A stretch of 64,000 bases of DNA from Aeromonas schubertii (GCF_000820105.1 NZ_CDDB01000001.1:124001-188000); one strand, 5' to 3'; numbered from the stretch's first letter, positions 49,541 to 59,879 are shown. The notes: generated by a model from the sequence alone, not told the origin. Translations and numbers: made by a program.

Positions 49541-51307
49541 TTACTCGTCCCGGGCGCTGTCGGCAGTACGGTAGCGCCCCTGGTAGTCGAAAATTTTCTC
49601 TTTGATTTGCCAAAAGCGTCCCGACTGGCGAGCTATCACGAAGTCGGGATGCCGAAACTGCGGCTCGGCGGCCAGCACCGCATCGAGGGTGGCGAACTGG
49701 GGCTCCAGGCCGGGAGCGCGCCAATGATGACGCACAAAGACCTGCTGAAACAAGCGCCGCGCAGCCGGCGTGGCGAAAGAGTAGTAGTCGGTGAGGGTGG
49801 TACCGTCCTCGTCGTGGTAGGTCACCTCGAGCCTCTCCCCCTGTTTGCCCTCCCCCTTGGCAAGGGAGAGCCCGCTACAGCGGATCACCATGCACCCCTT
49901 GAGGTTGAGGGCCGCCTTGAGCTGGTCGTCCGGGTCGACCAACACCTGATCGCAGGCGTGGCAACGGCGCGCGGCGATGTCGTTTTCCGCGCCGCAGCCG
50001 GGACAAATCTTGGCGCGAAAACGGTAATCGCACTCCTCGCGCGTCCCCTCGTCATTTTCCAGAAAGCCCTGGCAGCGCCGGCCATAGTGTTCGATGACCT
50101 TGCCCTCTTCGTCGACCTTGCCCCAGAAGGTGTTGGCAAAGCCGCAGGCGGGGCAGAGCACCTGTACCGGCACATTGTCCCCCTTGGGGCGTGGCTCTCC
50201 CACCTCGGGGTCGAACAGCTTGATGTTGTTACCGGCGTAATCGACCACCAGGCAATCTTCCTTGCCGGGGGCCAGGCGCAGGCCGCGTCCGACGATCTGC
50301 TGGTAGAGGGAGACCGAATCGGTGGGGCGCAGCAGGGCGATGAGATCCACGTGGGGGGCGTCAAAGCCGGTGGTGAGCACAGAGACGTTGACGAGGTATT
50401 TGAGCTCGCGCGCTTTGAAGGCACTGATCAACGCGTCGCGCTCCGGCCCCGGAGTGTCACCGGTGACCAGGGCCACCGCCTCGCCGGCCTCGCTCAGACG
50501 GGTGGCAATTTCACGGGCGTGCTCCACGGTGGCGGCGAAGATCATCACCCCCTGGCGATCGCTGGCGTAGTCGCGGATCTGCTCGAGGATATGGGGGGTG
50601 ACCCGGGCCTGGCGTTTGAGCTCCCGATTCACCTCGGCGTCGTCGAACAGACCACCCGGGCGAGCGGCCAGCTTGCTGAAGTCGTAGTGGACTATGGGGG
50701 CATCGATGAGGCGAGGCGGGGTCAGGTAGCCGTTTTTGATCATAAAGCGCAAGGGGAGCTCGAACACGCAATCCCCAAACAGACGCTCGCCACGGCTCTT
50801 GACCATGCCGTGATAGTGGCGCCGGTAGATCCACCCCAGCCCCATGCGATAGGGGGTGGCGGTGAGGCCGAGGATCTTGAGATCCGGGTTGGCCATGCGC
50901 AGGTGAGCGATCACCTGGTGGTACTGGCTCTCATCGTCCAGCGACACCCGGTGGCACTCGTCGATGATGAGCAGCGAAAACGCGCCGTCGAAGGCCTCCA
51001 GGTTGCGCGCTACCGACTGCACCGAGCCAAATACCACCTGGGCACTCGACTCCTTGCGCGAGAGCCCGGCGGCGAAAATGTCTGCCGTCACTCCCCAGGC
51101 CTCATACTTGGCGTGGTTCTGCTCCACCAGCTCCTTCACATGGGCCAGCACCAGTGCCCGGCCGCGCGCCTTGCGGGCCAGCTCGGCGATCACCAGGCTC
51201 TTGCCGGCGCCGGTCGGCAGCACCACCACGGCGGGATCCTGGTGACGGCGAAAGTGGCGGATCACGGCATCGACCGCGTCTTGCTGATAGGGGCGTAGGG
51301 TAAACAT
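49541..51307 (-). CDS. radD: DNA repair helicase-like ATPase RadD (YejH)
   Basis: 588 residues from [16 protein letters not shown]. coli RadD is 586. SF2 motifs: Walker A LPTGAGKS, Walker B IIDECHR, LTATPYR, and motif [15 protein letters not shown] four-Cys zinc cluster (CPACG...C, CPGCG...CHAC) near the C-terminus is as in RadD. It helps RecA-mediated recombination and resolves repair intermediates. The upstream in-frame extension lacks homology. dacB follows directly. Confidence 0.95.
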   Translation of the reverse strand: MFTLRPYQQDAVDAVIRHFRRHQDPAVVVLPTGAGKSLVIAELARKARGRALVLAHVKELVEQNHAKYEAWGVTADIFAAGLSRKESSAQVVFGSVQSVARNLEAFDGAFSLLIIDECHRVSLDDESQYHQVIAHLRMANPDLKILGLTATPYRMGLGWIYRRHYHGMVKSRGERLFGDCVFELPLRFMIKNGYLTPPRLIDAPIVHYDFSKLAARPGGLFDDAEVNRELKRQARVTPHILEQIRDYASDRQGVMIFAATVEHAREIATRLSEAGEAVALVTGDTPGPERDALISAFKARELKYLVNVSVLTTGFDAPHVDLIALLRPTDSVSLYQQIVGRGLRLAPGKEDCLVVDYAGNNIKLFDPEVGEPRPKGDNVPVQVLCPACGFANTFWGKVDEEGKVIEHYGRRCQGFLENDEGTREECDYRFRAKICPGCGAENDIAARRCHACDQVLVDPDDQLKAALNLKGCMVIRCSGLSLAKGEGKQGERLEVTYHDEDGTTLTDYYSFATPAARRLFQQVFVRHHWRAPGLEPQFATLDAVLAAEPQFRHPDFVIARQSGRFWQIKEKIFDYQGRYRTADSARDE

Positions 51308-51441
51308 GCGCACCGCTCGGGCTGGAAAACAGGGGGGGCCATTATAGGCCAAGCGGGTAGCAGGGGAAGCCGCGGCGAAGGGGTTATCGACGCGAGACAG
51401 TAGGGAAAGAGGCGGCAGACGAGAGCCTGCCGCCGAGGGGA

Positions 51442-52479
51442 TTAATGGAAGGGGAAGATGTAATTCATCCAGCTGGCCATGCGCAGCAACACCTTGCGCA
51501 TCACGGAGACGTGATGGAAGTGATGGGTATAGATGGCCGCCTGGCCGCTGGCACCGGCGATCACCTGATACTCCTGCCAGCGCGGGTCGGTGATCTTGAT
51601 GCGAACCGGCAGGCGACCGGGGCGCACCGCCGAACTCTGATCCAGCAGGGCGGCATTGGCCTGCACATTACCGGCGGCGATGGCGGGAATGACCGCTTCG
51701 ACCTCGCCCTTGAAGATCATGCCGGGGATGCCGTCGATGACCACCTCGGCCTCGTCACCCACCGCCAGACGCTGCATGCTGTTTTGCCAGAACCAGCCGA
51801 CATAGGCGTTATCCTCCTCGTGGATGAAGGTCATCACGGGACGGTACATAAAGGGGGTGGCGATCATGCCAGGACGCAGGGCCAACTGCACCACATGGCC
51901 ATTGCTGGGGGCGTAGACCACGGTCTGCTCGAGCTGGTAGTTGGCTTCGCGCAGTTGGGATTGCACATCGACCAGGGTCGCCTGCTGCTGATCGAGCTGG
52001 GCCGCCAGATCGTCGACGTTGGCCTGGCTCACGTCCAGATCCCGTTGCTTGCCGATGCCGCGGCGCATCAGTTCGCTGGCACGATCCCTGTCGAGGCGTG
52101 CCGAGCGCAGGCGTGCCTCGATGGATCGGACATGTTCCTGATTGGCGTTAACCCGGGCTTCCAGACTGGAGACCTTCTGGCGGAAGGGCTCGTCGTCGAT
52201 GCGAAACAGCACGTCACCCTTCTTCACCTTCTGGTCCGGTTTGACCGCCACCTCGGTCACCCGTCCCTTGACCAGAGGGACTATGGGGGTCGAAACGTAG
52301 TAGTTACGGGCCATCTCCGAGTAGGGGTGGTTGTAGTTCATCAACATGATGAGGGTGCCGATGATGGCGATCCCCCCCAGGACGGCGGTGGGAACTGTCC
52401 ACTTGTTGAGGGGGATGCGGAAGATCTTGAAGATGGCGACGCACAGGGCCGTGTAGGTAAGAACCAGTAACAGATCCAT
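51442..52479 (-). CDS. HlyD-family inner-membrane protein, YiaV/YibH-like
   Basis: 345 residues. Two N-terminal membrane helices ([30 protein letters not shown]) precede the lipoyl half ([24 protein letters not shown]), a coiled-coil hairpin, the second half ([19 protein letters not shown]) and a barrel domain. It starts 2 bp after the DUF3302 stop, the same pairing as E. coli YiaW-YiaV. No cognate transporter gene is adjacent, so these proteins may act without a classical pump. Confidence 0.85.
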   Translation of the reverse strand: MDLLLVLTYTALCVAIFKIFRIPLNKWTVPTAVLGGIAIIGTLIMLMNYNHPYSEMARNYYVSTPIVPLVKGRVTEVAVKPDQKVKKGDVLFRIDDEPFRQKVSSLEARVNANQEHVRSIEARLRSARLDRDRASELMRRGIGKQRDLDVSQANVDDLAAQLDQQQATLVDVQSQLREANYQLEQTVVYAPSNGHVVQLALRPGMIATPFMYRPVMTFIHEEDNAYVGWFWQNSMQRLAVGDEAEVVIDGIPGMIFKGEVEAVIPAIAAGNVQANAALLDQSSAVRPGRLPVRIKITDPRWQEYQVIAGASGQAAIYTHHFHHVSVMRKVLLRMASWMNYIFPFH

Positions 52480-52481
52480 GA

Positions 52482-52817
52482 TTATTCCCCCTTGGCCTGG
52501 TTCATGTCGTCGAGGCGGCTGCGCAGGGCGGCGACCTCCTTCTGCAGTTCGGCCAGGGTATCTTCATCCTTCTGCAGGCGTTGGCCAAAGCCCCAACCTC
52601 TGTCTTCCCGGTAGAGGGTTGCCCAGATCCAGAGGAAGGGCCACAGCACATGCAGGGTAAAGAGACTTACCCAGCCGGCCACGTGGATTGCATCCTGATG
52701 GGGGTGGTTGCGGTGCTTGGCGATTTCATAAGGTATGTCGTGGATGACGATGATGCCGTAGAACATCACGATCGCCACGAAGAAAAGCAGCCCGAGGGCA
52801 AAGTAGTCCAGAGCCAT
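52482..52817 (-). CDS. DUF3302 membrane protein, YiaW/YibI-like
   Basis: 111 residues from MALDYFALGLLFF. The block YGIIVIHDIPYEIAKHRNHPHQDAIHVAG followed by WVSLFTLHVLWPFLWIWATLYR is diagnostic of DUF3302. Two membrane helices. It is followed after 2 bp by the HlyD-family gene, as in E. coli yiaWV. An ATG at 52838 is also in frame but not supported by the E. coli start. Confidence 0.88.
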   Translation of the reverse strand: MALDYFALGLLFFVAIVMFYGIIVIHDIPYEIAKHRNHPHQDAIHVAGWVSLFTLHVLWPFLWIWATLYREDRGWGFGQRLQKDEDTLAELQKEVAALRSRLDDMNQAKGE

Positions 52818-52956
52818 CTCTGATTGTCTCCATTTCAAGCCAGGCCTGATCTCCTGTCAGGCGCTAACTTCATCATTACAGAAAGAAAATTTGACACAAG
52901 CGCTCTTAATCGGAGCTGTCTGTTTTATTGATAAATGTGATGTGAAAGGGAGAAGA

Positions 52957-52983
52957 GCGCGCGGGTGAGAGACCCGGCGCGCG
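52957..52983 (-). terminator. GC-rich hairpin downstream of the second HlyD-family gene
   Basis: gcgcgcgggt / accc(g)gcgcgc around a short loop lies just after the stop at 52987. The T-run is weak. Confidence 0.4.
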
Positions 52984-52986
52984 CGT

Positions 52987-54072
52987 TTAGAGGGAGAAGA
53001 GGTAGGATTTCATCGCCTTCAGGCGGACGGTGGCGCCCCCTATGATGTCGATAAAACCGAGCAGTGGGTGAGGTTTGCGGGCCGATATCCAGGCCGAGCC
53101 CGTGGTGCCGATGGGCAGGGCGATCCCCTCCGGTTCGCTGAACTCCAGAATCACGGTACGGCCATGACTGGATGCGTTGTTGGCCACGTGCTGGCGAACG
53201 TGTTGATCCCCCTGCATGGCACTCTGCTGAGCCTCGCCCGTGCCGGTGCGCACCGAGTGAACACGAGCGCGAAAGATGCGTCCCGGATAGGCATCCACAT
53301 AGAACTCGGCAAACTGCCCCGCCTCTATGCTGCGCACGCTCTGATCCGGCACCCGAAACTCGAGAAATTTGTGCCGGGTATCGTAGAGGTGCATGTTGCC
53401 GGTGCGGGAGCCGGCGGCGATATTGACCACCGACACCTGGCCATCGAAGGGGGCCCGGATCACCTTCTCCTCATCCCGGCGAGCCTGCAGGTTTCGTTCG
53501 ACCGTCAGGTTCTGGATCCTGGACTCCAGGGCGCTGACCTTGGCCACACTGGCTGCGTATTGGGCCACGTCCGCATCGATCTGGCTGGCCAGCTGATCCC
53601 GACTCTGCTCGCTGGCATAGTCACCGAGACGTGTCAGCCGGGCCATCTCCCGTCGATTGAGCTGCAACCTGGCGTCGATGGCTTCCTGCTGGTGGCGCTC
53701 GGCGGCTATCTGAGCCCGCTCGGCGACGATCTGGTGGTCGAGGGCGCTAACCTTGCCCCGGCTCTCCCAGTTGGCCAGGGTGTAGAGGGGTTGCCCCTGG
53801 CTGACTGTCTGGTTGTGGACCACCTCTATGGTATCGATCTGATGAAACCGGGTGGTCCCCAGCAGGGGGCTCAGCACGGCATGGGGTGCCTTGATGGTGG
53901 CCGAGTCGGTGAAGTCAACCGGTGCCAGATGGCGTGAGATGGCCAGCAGGGTCAGGCCGATCAGGGCCCCCACAGTGGTACTCCAGAAGCCGGTCTTGAG
54001 GTTCCAGGGCAGGATGCCGAGTTTGACCAGCAGCCAGACCAGCAGGATATAGGGGAGCAGGATCTCTTTCAT
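52987..54072 (-). CDS. HlyD-family inner-membrane adaptor protein
   Basis: 361 residues from MKEILLPYILLVWLLVK, with GGGAGAG upstream. Two N-terminal membrane helices, a lipoyl-like segment (IEVVHNQTVSQGQPLY), coiled coils, the second half (VIRAPFDGQVSVVNIAAGS) and a barrel region. The ATG overlaps the upstream stop (ATGA). The small membrane protein plus HlyD arrangement mirrors the yiaWV-like pair 170 bp downstream, although sequence similarity between pairs is low. Confidence 0.82.
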   Translation of the reverse strand: MKEILLPYILLVWLLVKLGILPWNLKTGFWSTTVGALIGLTLLAISRHLAPVDFTDSATIKAPHAVLSPLLGTTRFHQIDTIEVVHNQTVSQGQPLYTLANWESRGKVSALDHQIVAERAQIAAERHQQEAIDARLQLNRREMARLTRLGDYASEQSRDQLASQIDADVAQYAASVAKVSALESRIQNLTVERNLQARRDEEKVIRAPFDGQVSVVNIAAGSRTGNMHLYDTRHKFLEFRVPDQSVRSIEAGQFAEFYVDAYPGRIFRARVHSVRTGTGEAQQSAMQGDQHVRQHVANNASSHGRTVILEFSEPEGIALPIGTTGSAWISARKPHPLLGFIDIIGGATVRLKAMKSYLFSL

Positions 54073-54509
54073 GCTTTCTCTCCCGTCGCCCGGCTCTGAA
54101 GGCCGCGCGAGATGATGTGGCTGAGTTTCTCGGAGATGAGGTCCCAGCGACCGAAGGCGATGATGATGGCCAGCACCCACCAGGTCTTGTCGATAAAGAG
54201 GCCGCACAGGGAGAGGGCAAACACCAGGGTGATGTGGGCCGACTCGGCCAGCTTGGCCTTGTGCACCGCCACCTCATGGAGCTGCCACAGCAGGTAGAGG
54301 GTATAGAGCAGCACATAGAGGGTGATGAGGGTGATCACTCCCATGAAGAGGGGAGAGTCGAGCAGGAGCATGATGGCAGGATGCGTGCTGGCCAGGCTCT
54401 TGCCTTCGGCCGGATAGATGACGGCGCCCCGGGTGAAGAGCCCCACCAGCCCCACGGAGACCAGGAGGAGGGCGAGGCGTCGCCCCCAGGTTTTGAGTGC
54501 AGTGATCAT
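54069..54509 (-). CDS. Small inner-membrane protein paired with the HlyD-family gene
   Basis: 146 residues, about four hydrophobic spans (ALLLVSVGLVGLFTRGAV, GVITLITLYVLLYTLYLLW, LVFALSLCGLFI, WVLAIIIAFG). No motif recognised. It overlaps the HlyD gene by 4 bp and begins 11 bp after the FadL-type gene stop, so porin, membrane protein and HlyD protein form one transcription unit. Confidence 0.75.
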   Translation of the reverse strand: MITALKTWGRRLALLLVSVGLVGLFTRGAVIYPAEGKSLASTHPAIMLLLDSPLFMGVITLITLYVLLYTLYLLWQLHEVAVHKAKLAESAHITLVFALSLCGLFIDKTWWVLAIIIAFGRWDLISEKLSHIISRGLQSRATGEKA

Positions 54510-54520
54510 GGCCGCGTTAC

Positions 54521-55714
54521 TCAGAATTGGTGATTGATGCCGATGTTGACGAAGTGCAGCCGGCTATTGTCATAGCGGGTGTGCAACTCTCCATTGGGAC
54601 CGCTCAGATCGAGGGGAAGATCCCCCAGCCAGACCAGGGTGTAGCCGGCGCTGAGGCGAGTCGTCGGGGTGAGCCGGTAGTCGGCTCCCAGCCCCAGGCG
54701 CCAGGCCGCCGAGAGGGGCAGCGCTGCACTGCGATCGGCATCCTCGACGGGAGAGCTGTCGTAGGCGATGCCGGTGCTCAGCTGCAGCGCCTCTGTGGCC
54801 TGGAACTGGGTACCCAGGCTCAGGTGCCAGGTGTCCTTGTAGTTCAGATCCCGGGTCTGTTGCACCCGGCCGTTGAGCAGGGCCACATCCACTTCCCCGA
54901 AGCGTGACCACTGCTGCCAGTTGGTGCTGGCCAGCAGGGCCCAGCGATCGTTTACCTGCTGATAGAGGCTCAAGGTCAGGGTCTGGGGCATGGCCAGAGT
55001 GACCCCCAGTTGATTGAGGCCCCTATCCGGTTGCCATGGGCTGGAAGGGGTGAGGCTGGCTTCCCCTTGCAGGTTCCACTCAAGCTCAGAGGTATAGCTC
55101 AGACCCAGGCGGCTGGTCTGGCTTGGCTCATAGAGAACCCCAAGCATATAGCCATAGGCCCAATCACCCTCTTCATAGGTGAGTTGGCCGTCGCCACCAA
55201 GCAGACGGACGGCCTTGGCCGCCTCGACGGTGCCATGAGAGGCGAGCAGGCTGGCGCCGACCGACCACTGCTCATCGATGCGGTAGGAGAGGGCGGCGGT
55301 GGCCATGATACCGGTGAGGGTACCCTCCTGGCTTTGGTAGCGCCCCTGCCAGTTGGGTGCGTACTCGAGCCCAAGGCCATGGCTGCCGAAGAGGCCAACG
55401 CCCCCATGCCAGCGCTCATCGAACTCATGGGTCAGATAGAGGCTGCCGAGGGGAGCCGTCTGTACCGCGTTGCCGCCGTCGGCGGCCTCCAGATGGCCCT
55501 GAACCCAGCCACCGTTGACCTGGATCTGGGTGCCCTCGAGGCGACTCATACCGGCCGGGTTGCTGGCCAGGGTCGAGGCGTCCTGGGCGCGGGCAGCCGC
55601 GCCGGCGTTGGCCAGCCCCATATTCTGGGAGCCGGTCTCGTAGAGGGAGAGGCCCCCTGCCAGGGCCGGGGTGGTACTCAGGCAGAGCAGCAGGAAGGAG
55701 GATCTTGTCATCAT
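54521..55714 (-). CDS. OmpP1/FadL-family outer-membrane porin
   Basis: 397 residues; signal peptide ends near PALAG. The family N-terminal hatch GLSLYETGSQNMGLANAGAAARAQDASTLASNPAGM is present in short form (AGAAARAQDASTLASNPAGM), followed by alternating beta strands and an aromatic C-terminal NIGINHQF. FadL-type channels move hydrophobic compounds across the outer membrane. It lies 50 bp after the alkylsulfatase gene, with a hairpin between, which suggests uptake of alkyl sulfates or export/uptake of their products. Confidence 0.88.
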   Translation of the reverse strand: MMTRSSFLLLCLSTTPALAGGLSLYETGSQNMGLANAGAAARAQDASTLASNPAGMSRLEGTQIQVNGGWVQGHLEAADGGNAVQTAPLGSLYLTHEFDERWHGGVGLFGSHGLGLEYAPNWQGRYQSQEGTLTGIMATAALSYRIDEQWSVGASLLASHGTVEAAKAVRLLGGDGQLTYEEGDWAYGYMLGVLYEPSQTSRLGLSYTSELEWNLQGEASLTPSSPWQPDRGLNQLGVTLAMPQTLTLSLYQQVNDRWALLASTNWQQWSRFGEVDVALLNGRVQQTRDLNYKDTWHLSLGTQFQATEALQLSTGIAYDSSPVEDADRSAALPLSAAWRLGLGADYRLTPTTRLSAGYTLVWLGDLPLDLSGPNGELHTRYDNSRLHFVNIGINHQF

Positions 55715-55730
55715 GATTGACTCACAGTCG

Positions 55731-55757
55731 AAAGAGCCCGCCCTGGCGGGCGGGCTC
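55731..55757 (-). terminator. Hairpin between the alkylsulfatase and FadL-type genes
   Basis: gagcccgcc / ggcgggctc stem followed (minus strand) by TTTC. It may partially uncouple the porin gene from the sulfatase gene. Confidence 0.6.
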
Positions 55758-55764
55758 AATGGGA

Positions 55765-57792
55765 TTAACGGTTGATGGGAGAGACGCCGGTCTCGCTCAG
55801 ACCGTGGCTGTGGCCCTTGTGATCGTTGGGGGTGACGATGTTGAACCAGAACTCGAAGCTGTCGAGGTAGCCGCCGAGCTTGCGCAGCTTCTGCTCGTCA
55901 CCCACCAGGGTGAGGCGCCCCTGCTCATGCAAGCTCTTGAGGCTGGCTTTTTGCAGCATGAACTCGGTCAGGTCTGCCCGCTTGAGAGTGAGGTTGACGT
56001 CTGCCTTGTCATCACGATAGCCCTTGATGTGGCTGAAGTTACCGTTCTGCACCCGGATCTGGTACTCCTCCTTGGTGTCGGAGAGCACCAGGTTGGCGCT
56101 CAGGGTATAGCCCTCTTTGGCCACCCGGTTGCCATCCATGCGCACCGCCACATAGTCGAGGAAGTCGGAGATGGGCATGGCGGCAATCATGTCGGCACTG
56201 GCCCCCTTGGTGGCGACCCCTTGCGGCACGCCGTTGCGCAGCTCGAAGGCCCCCATCAGGAAGCTGTTACGCTCGCCGGCCGATTCGCTCTGATAACCCA
56301 GTTGCTCGAGGCAGTTGGCCTGCTGCTGACGGGCCTTGGCGTTGGTCGGCTCGGCGAAGACCGCGTGGTTGACCACCTCGGCACACCAGCGGTATTCCCC
56401 TTTATCGAAGGCGCGCTTGCCCTCGGCCACCACCTTGTCGATACCACCCATGGCGGCTACATAGCGTACGGCGGCCTCTTTGGGGGGCAGAGAGAGCAGC
56501 TTGGCCGGGTTCATGTCCGAGTAACCGAGGTAGCGGTTAACCACCGCCTTGGCGTTGCGATGATAGCTGCCGTGATAGCCGCGGTTGTACCACTCCTTGG
56601 AGAGGGCATCGGGCACCTTGAACTCGTCCTGGATCTCGTCGATGGTTACCCCGTGGTTGGCCAGACGCAGAGCCTCGTTGTGGATAAAGCCGTACATGTC
56701 GCGCTGCTTCTCGAGGAAGCTGACGATCTGGGCGTTGCCCCAGCGTGGCCAGGTGTGGGAGGCCATCAGCACCTCGGCCTGGTTGCCGAACATATGCAAA
56801 GACTGGTTGATGTAGCTGCTCCACCCCTTGGCATCGCGCACCGGGGCACCGCGCAGGGTATAGATGTTGTGCAGGCCGCCGACGGTGTTCTCGGCCGCCC
56901 AGTAGGTCTTGAACTGGGGTAGCCAGGTGTTCATCTCCACCGGCGCCTCTGTGCCCGGTGTGCTTTGCATCACCATGGTGATGCCATCGACGGTGATCTC
57001 CTCGATGCCGGCACCAATCTCTTTGGTCGGCTTGATCAGGGTCAGCTCACCCAGGGCGACGCTCTTGCCGATGGCCGCATCCACCTGGCCGGTGGCACTC
57101 TTGGGCAGCACGTTGCCGTACTGATAGGTGGCTCGCCGCGCCATGGCGTTGCCCGCCAGCACGTTCTCGCTGATGGCATGCTCGGTAAAGCCTTCCGGTG
57201 CGATCACCTGGACTTTGCCGGCGTCCACCTCTTGCTGGCTGATGACGCCCTTGACCCCGCCAAAGTGATCCGCATGGGGGTGGCTGTAGATGACGGCCAC
57301 CACCGGGCGCTCGCCCAGATGCTTGTTGACCAGCGCCAATGCCGCACGGGAGGTCTCGGGGACGGTCAGGGGGTCGAAGACTATCCAGCCACTCTTGCCG
57401 CGCACGAAGGTGATGTTGGCGAGATCATAGCCACGCACCTGGTAGATGCCATCGGTGACTTCATAGAGGCCGTGGTTGAGGTTGAGGGTCGCCTGACGTT
57501 GCAGACTGGGGTGGACGGAGGCGATGGGGCCCGCTTTCTTCAGGAAGTCATAGGAGCCGAGTTCCCAGACCACCTTGCCGTCGGCATTCTTGATGAGCAG
57601 GTCCTTCTCCTGGGCGATCAGTCCCTTGGTCGCATAGTCGAAATCGTCAATCTTGTCGTTGGGGAGTGTCTTGCCAACCGATGCCAAAAACTGGGCGGTA
57701 TGAGGAGTGGCAGAGCCCGGGGTGGCAGGGGCAGCCACGGCGTGGCCAATAGAGAGAGTCAGCAGGGTGAGGGCCAGGGGGGACAACTTCAT
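55765..57792 (-). CDS. Alkylsulfatase, SdsA1/BDS1 metallo-beta-lactamase type
   Basis: 675 residues with a signal peptide (ending near AVAAP). Zinc-binding motif SHPHADHFGG (His171, His173, Asp175, His176), further ligands expected in AAENTVGGLHN and MASHTWPRWG. A helical dimerisation domain and a C-terminal SCP2-like domain follow, as in SdsA1 of Pseudomonas and YjcS of E. coli. It hydrolyses primary alkyl sulfates such as SDS to alcohol and sulfate. The neighbouring LysR gene on the same strand is a plausible regulator (SdsB-like in arrangement). Confidence 0.92.
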   Translation of the reverse strand: MKLSPLALTLLTLSIGHAVAAPATPGSATPHTAQFLASVGKTLPNDKIDDFDYATKGLIAQEKDLLIKNADGKVVWELGSYDFLKKAGPIASVHPSLQRQATLNLNHGLYEVTDGIYQVRGYDLANITFVRGKSGWIVFDPLTVPETSRAALALVNKHLGERPVVAVIYSHPHADHFGGVKGVISQQEVDAGKVQVIAPEGFTEHAISENVLAGNAMARRATYQYGNVLPKSATGQVDAAIGKSVALGELTLIKPTKEIGAGIEEITVDGITMVMQSTPGTEAPVEMNTWLPQFKTYWAAENTVGGLHNIYTLRGAPVRDAKGWSSYINQSLHMFGNQAEVLMASHTWPRWGNAQIVSFLEKQRDMYGFIHNEALRLANHGVTIDEIQDEFKVPDALSKEWYNRGYHGSYHRNAKAVVNRYLGYSDMNPAKLLSLPPKEAAVRYVAAMGGIDKVVAEGKRAFDKGEYRWCAEVVNHAVFAEPTNAKARQQQANCLEQLGYQSESAGERNSFLMGAFELRNGVPQGVATKGASADMIAAMPISDFLDYVAVRMDGNRVAKEGYTLSANLVLSDTKEEYQIRVQNGNFSHIKGYRDDKADVNLTLKRADLTEFMLQKASLKSLHEQGRLTLVGDEQKLRKLGGYLDSFEFWFNIVTPNDHKGHSHGLSETGVSPINR

Positions 57793-57930
57793 GGGGTATC
57801 TCCAGACTTGGTTGTTTTGAGCCCAGTCTAGGGAGAGGGGAAGGCGGGATCATTCGGGTGAACGATAAACAACCATTAAGTGTGGATTAAATTGTGCTCA
57901 ATGAGTCCCTGTCTTTTTTGTGGGTTTTCA

Positions 57931-58851
57931 TCAGGGAAACTGAATCGCCCGGCACTGCTGGCGGATCTGTGTTTGCAGCCAGTTGAGGCCCGGGTCCTGG
58001 TCCTGGGATTGGTGCCAGCACATATAGAGGGGGCAGTCGTCGCTCGGCCAGGGGATGGGGAATCCCTTGAGCGCGAGGGCGTCGCTGACCAGGGCCAGGT
58101 GCCAGCTGCTGGTGATGGTCAACCAGTCGGTCTGGCCGACCATGACCAGGGCCGAGATGAGGGCGTTGCTCTCGTAGGCGATATTGCGCGGTGGCAGCTC
58201 TACATGGGCCAGGGTGCGAACGACCCAGTCATCCCGGCGCCGCACGTCCCACACCACATGTTCTTCGGTAAAAAAGTCCGCCATCTCGAGGTGATCACCA
58301 ATCCTGGGATGATCCCGACGGCACACCACCCGGGTGGGATACTCGAGCAGCAGTTCGCTGCAAAATCCCTTCTCCTCATGGGGCGTGCTGCTGAGCACCA
58401 GATCGATATTGTGCAGACGCAACGCCTGCAGCCGGGAGGGCTCATCGAGCAGGCTGGCGACCGACTCGAGGCGACAGCGCGGTGCCTGTTCGGTCAGTGT
58501 CCTGAGCAGGGGGGGGAGCAACATCATGTCGAGATCGGGGTGGCTCGCGATACGAAAGTAGCGCTGGCTGGTGGCCGGAATGAACTGCTCGCTCTGGCGA
58601 ATGGCCCGCTCCATGGTATGCAGGGAGTCGGACGTTTCCCGGTGCAGGCTGAGGGCGCGGGCGGTGGGAGTGATACCGCGCCCCAGCCTGACGAAGAGAG
58701 GCTCGCCGATCTGGTTACTCAGTCGGGTGATGGCCTGGCTGATGGCGGCAGGGGTCATCTCCAGCTGCTCTGCCGCCGCCGAGACACCACCGGATGTCAT
58801 GACCGCATTGAAGACCCGAAACAGGTTGAGATCGAAATGGGTGCCTGACAT
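57931..58851 (-). CDS. LysR-family regulator next to the alkylsulfatase gene
   Basis: 306 residues. HTH: NLFRVFNAVMTSGGVSAAAEQLEMTPAAISQAITRLSNQIG, followed by LFVRLGRGITPTARA, a typical LysR DNA-binding domain, and an effector domain with two conserved halves. In Pseudomonas sdsB activates sdsA from a divergent position; here the regulator is upstream on the same strand with 138 bp between, so the link is inferred from proximity. Its own stop is followed 79 bp beyond by nothing else on that strand. Confidence 0.85.
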   Translation of the reverse strand: MSGTHFDLNLFRVFNAVMTSGGVSAAAEQLEMTPAAISQAITRLSNQIGEPLFVRLGRGITPTARALSLHRETSDSLHTMERAIRQSEQFIPATSQRYFRIASHPDLDMMLLPPLLRTLTEQAPRCRLESVASLLDEPSRLQALRLHNIDLVLSSTPHEEKGFCSELLLEYPTRVVCRRDHPRIGDHLEMADFFTEEHVVWDVRRRDDWVVRTLAHVELPPRNIAYESNALISALVMVGQTDWLTITSSWHLALVSDALALKGFPIPWPSDDCPLYMCWHQSQDQDPGLNWLQTQIRQQCRAIQFP

Positions 58852-58862
58852 CCGTTTGCTCC

Positions 58863-59717
58863 TTAGTCGTGATACTGCTCGCAGGCTTCGAGGGTGTTCT
58901 CGATGAGAGAGGCCACCGTCATGGGACCGACGCCGCCGGGGACGGGGGTGATGAAGCTGGCGTGGCTGCGGGCGGTTTCAAACTCCACATCGCCGACCAG
59001 GGTGCCATCGGCCAGACGGTTGATCCCCACATCGATCACCACAGCGCCCGGTTTGACCCACTCGCCGGGAATAAAGTTGGGCTTGCCGACGGCCACCACC
59101 AAGAGATCGGCGCGGCGTACATGGGCCTCGAGATCCTGGGTGAAGCGGTGGCAGGTGGTGGTGGTGCAGCCGGCCAGCAGCAGCTCGAGGGTCATGGGAC
59201 GACCGACGATGTTGGAGGCACCCACCACCACGGCGTGCAGCCCATGGGTCTTGATGCCGGTGGTCTCGATCAGCGTCATGATCCCCTTGGGGGTGCAGGG
59301 ACGCAGGGCCGGGATGCGCTGGGCCAGACGACCCACATTATAAGGATGGAAGCCGTCCACATCCTTGTCGGGGTGAATGCGCTCGATCACCAGGGTGGTG
59401 TCCATGTGGGCGGGGAGGGGCAACTGCACCAGGATTCCGTCCACCTCGCCGTCGTTGTTGAGGCGATCGATCAGATCCAGCAACTCTTCTTGAGTGGCGT
59501 CGGCACTGAGGTCGTAGGAGCGGGAGACAAAGCCCACCTCTTCACAGGCACGCCGCTTGCTGCCGACATAGACCTGGGAGGCGGGATCGCTTCCCACCAG
59601 GATGACGGCCAGTCCCGGGGCACGCTTGCCGTGTAACACCCGCTCCTTGACCCGGGCCGCCACCTGGCTGCGAATCGTTTGCGCCACCAGTTTTCCATCA
59701 ATCATCTTGGCTGACAT
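58863..59717 (-). CDS. folD: Methylenetetrahydrofolate dehydrogenase/cyclohydrolase
   Basis: 284 residues from [16 protein letters not shown]. Seen: [14 protein letters not shown] with the catalytic Lys, [30 protein letters not shown], the NADP-binding [12 protein letters not shown], and [16 protein letters not shown]. It interconverts one-carbon folates in the cytosol. The upstream in-frame extension is not homologous; GAGGATT precedes the start. Confidence 0.97.
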   Translation of the reverse strand: MSAKMIDGKLVAQTIRSQVAARVKERVLHGKRAPGLAVILVGSDPASQVYVGSKRRACEEVGFVSRSYDLSADATQEELLDLIDRLNNDGEVDGILVQLPLPAHMDTTLVIERIHPDKDVDGFHPYNVGRLAQRIPALRPCTPKGIMTLIETTGIKTHGLHAVVVGASNIVGRPMTLELLLAGCTTTTCHRFTQDLEAHVRRADLLVVAVGKPNFIPGEWVKPGAVVIDVGINRLADGTLVGDVEFETARSHASFITPVPGGVGPMTVASLIENTLEACEQYHD

Positions 59718-59849
59718 AATCCTCAACTCACCGTCATTTGAAGGGCGGCGCATTGTCGCATTTTTTGTCATCCGCTGACAGATGCTTTGTACGCGCGAAG
59801 GCCCGGCGCGTAAGAAGTAGCCACTTGAATTTACTGGCAGAAAAAGTCA

Positions 59850-59879
59850 TTGACGCTGGCTTTCACGCTTGGGTATTAT
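59850..59879 (+). promoter_or_regulatory. Stable-RNA promoter of the tRNA operon
   Basis: TTGACG (59850-59855), 18-bp spacer, TATTAT (59874-59879), then a GC-rich discriminator (GCCGGCCC), the pattern of stringently controlled tRNA promoters. Confidence 0.75.

Noticed and set aside
47819-51298. Long plus-strand frame across grxA, dacB and radD
   Set aside because: It crosses three well-supported genes in antisense and has no domain.
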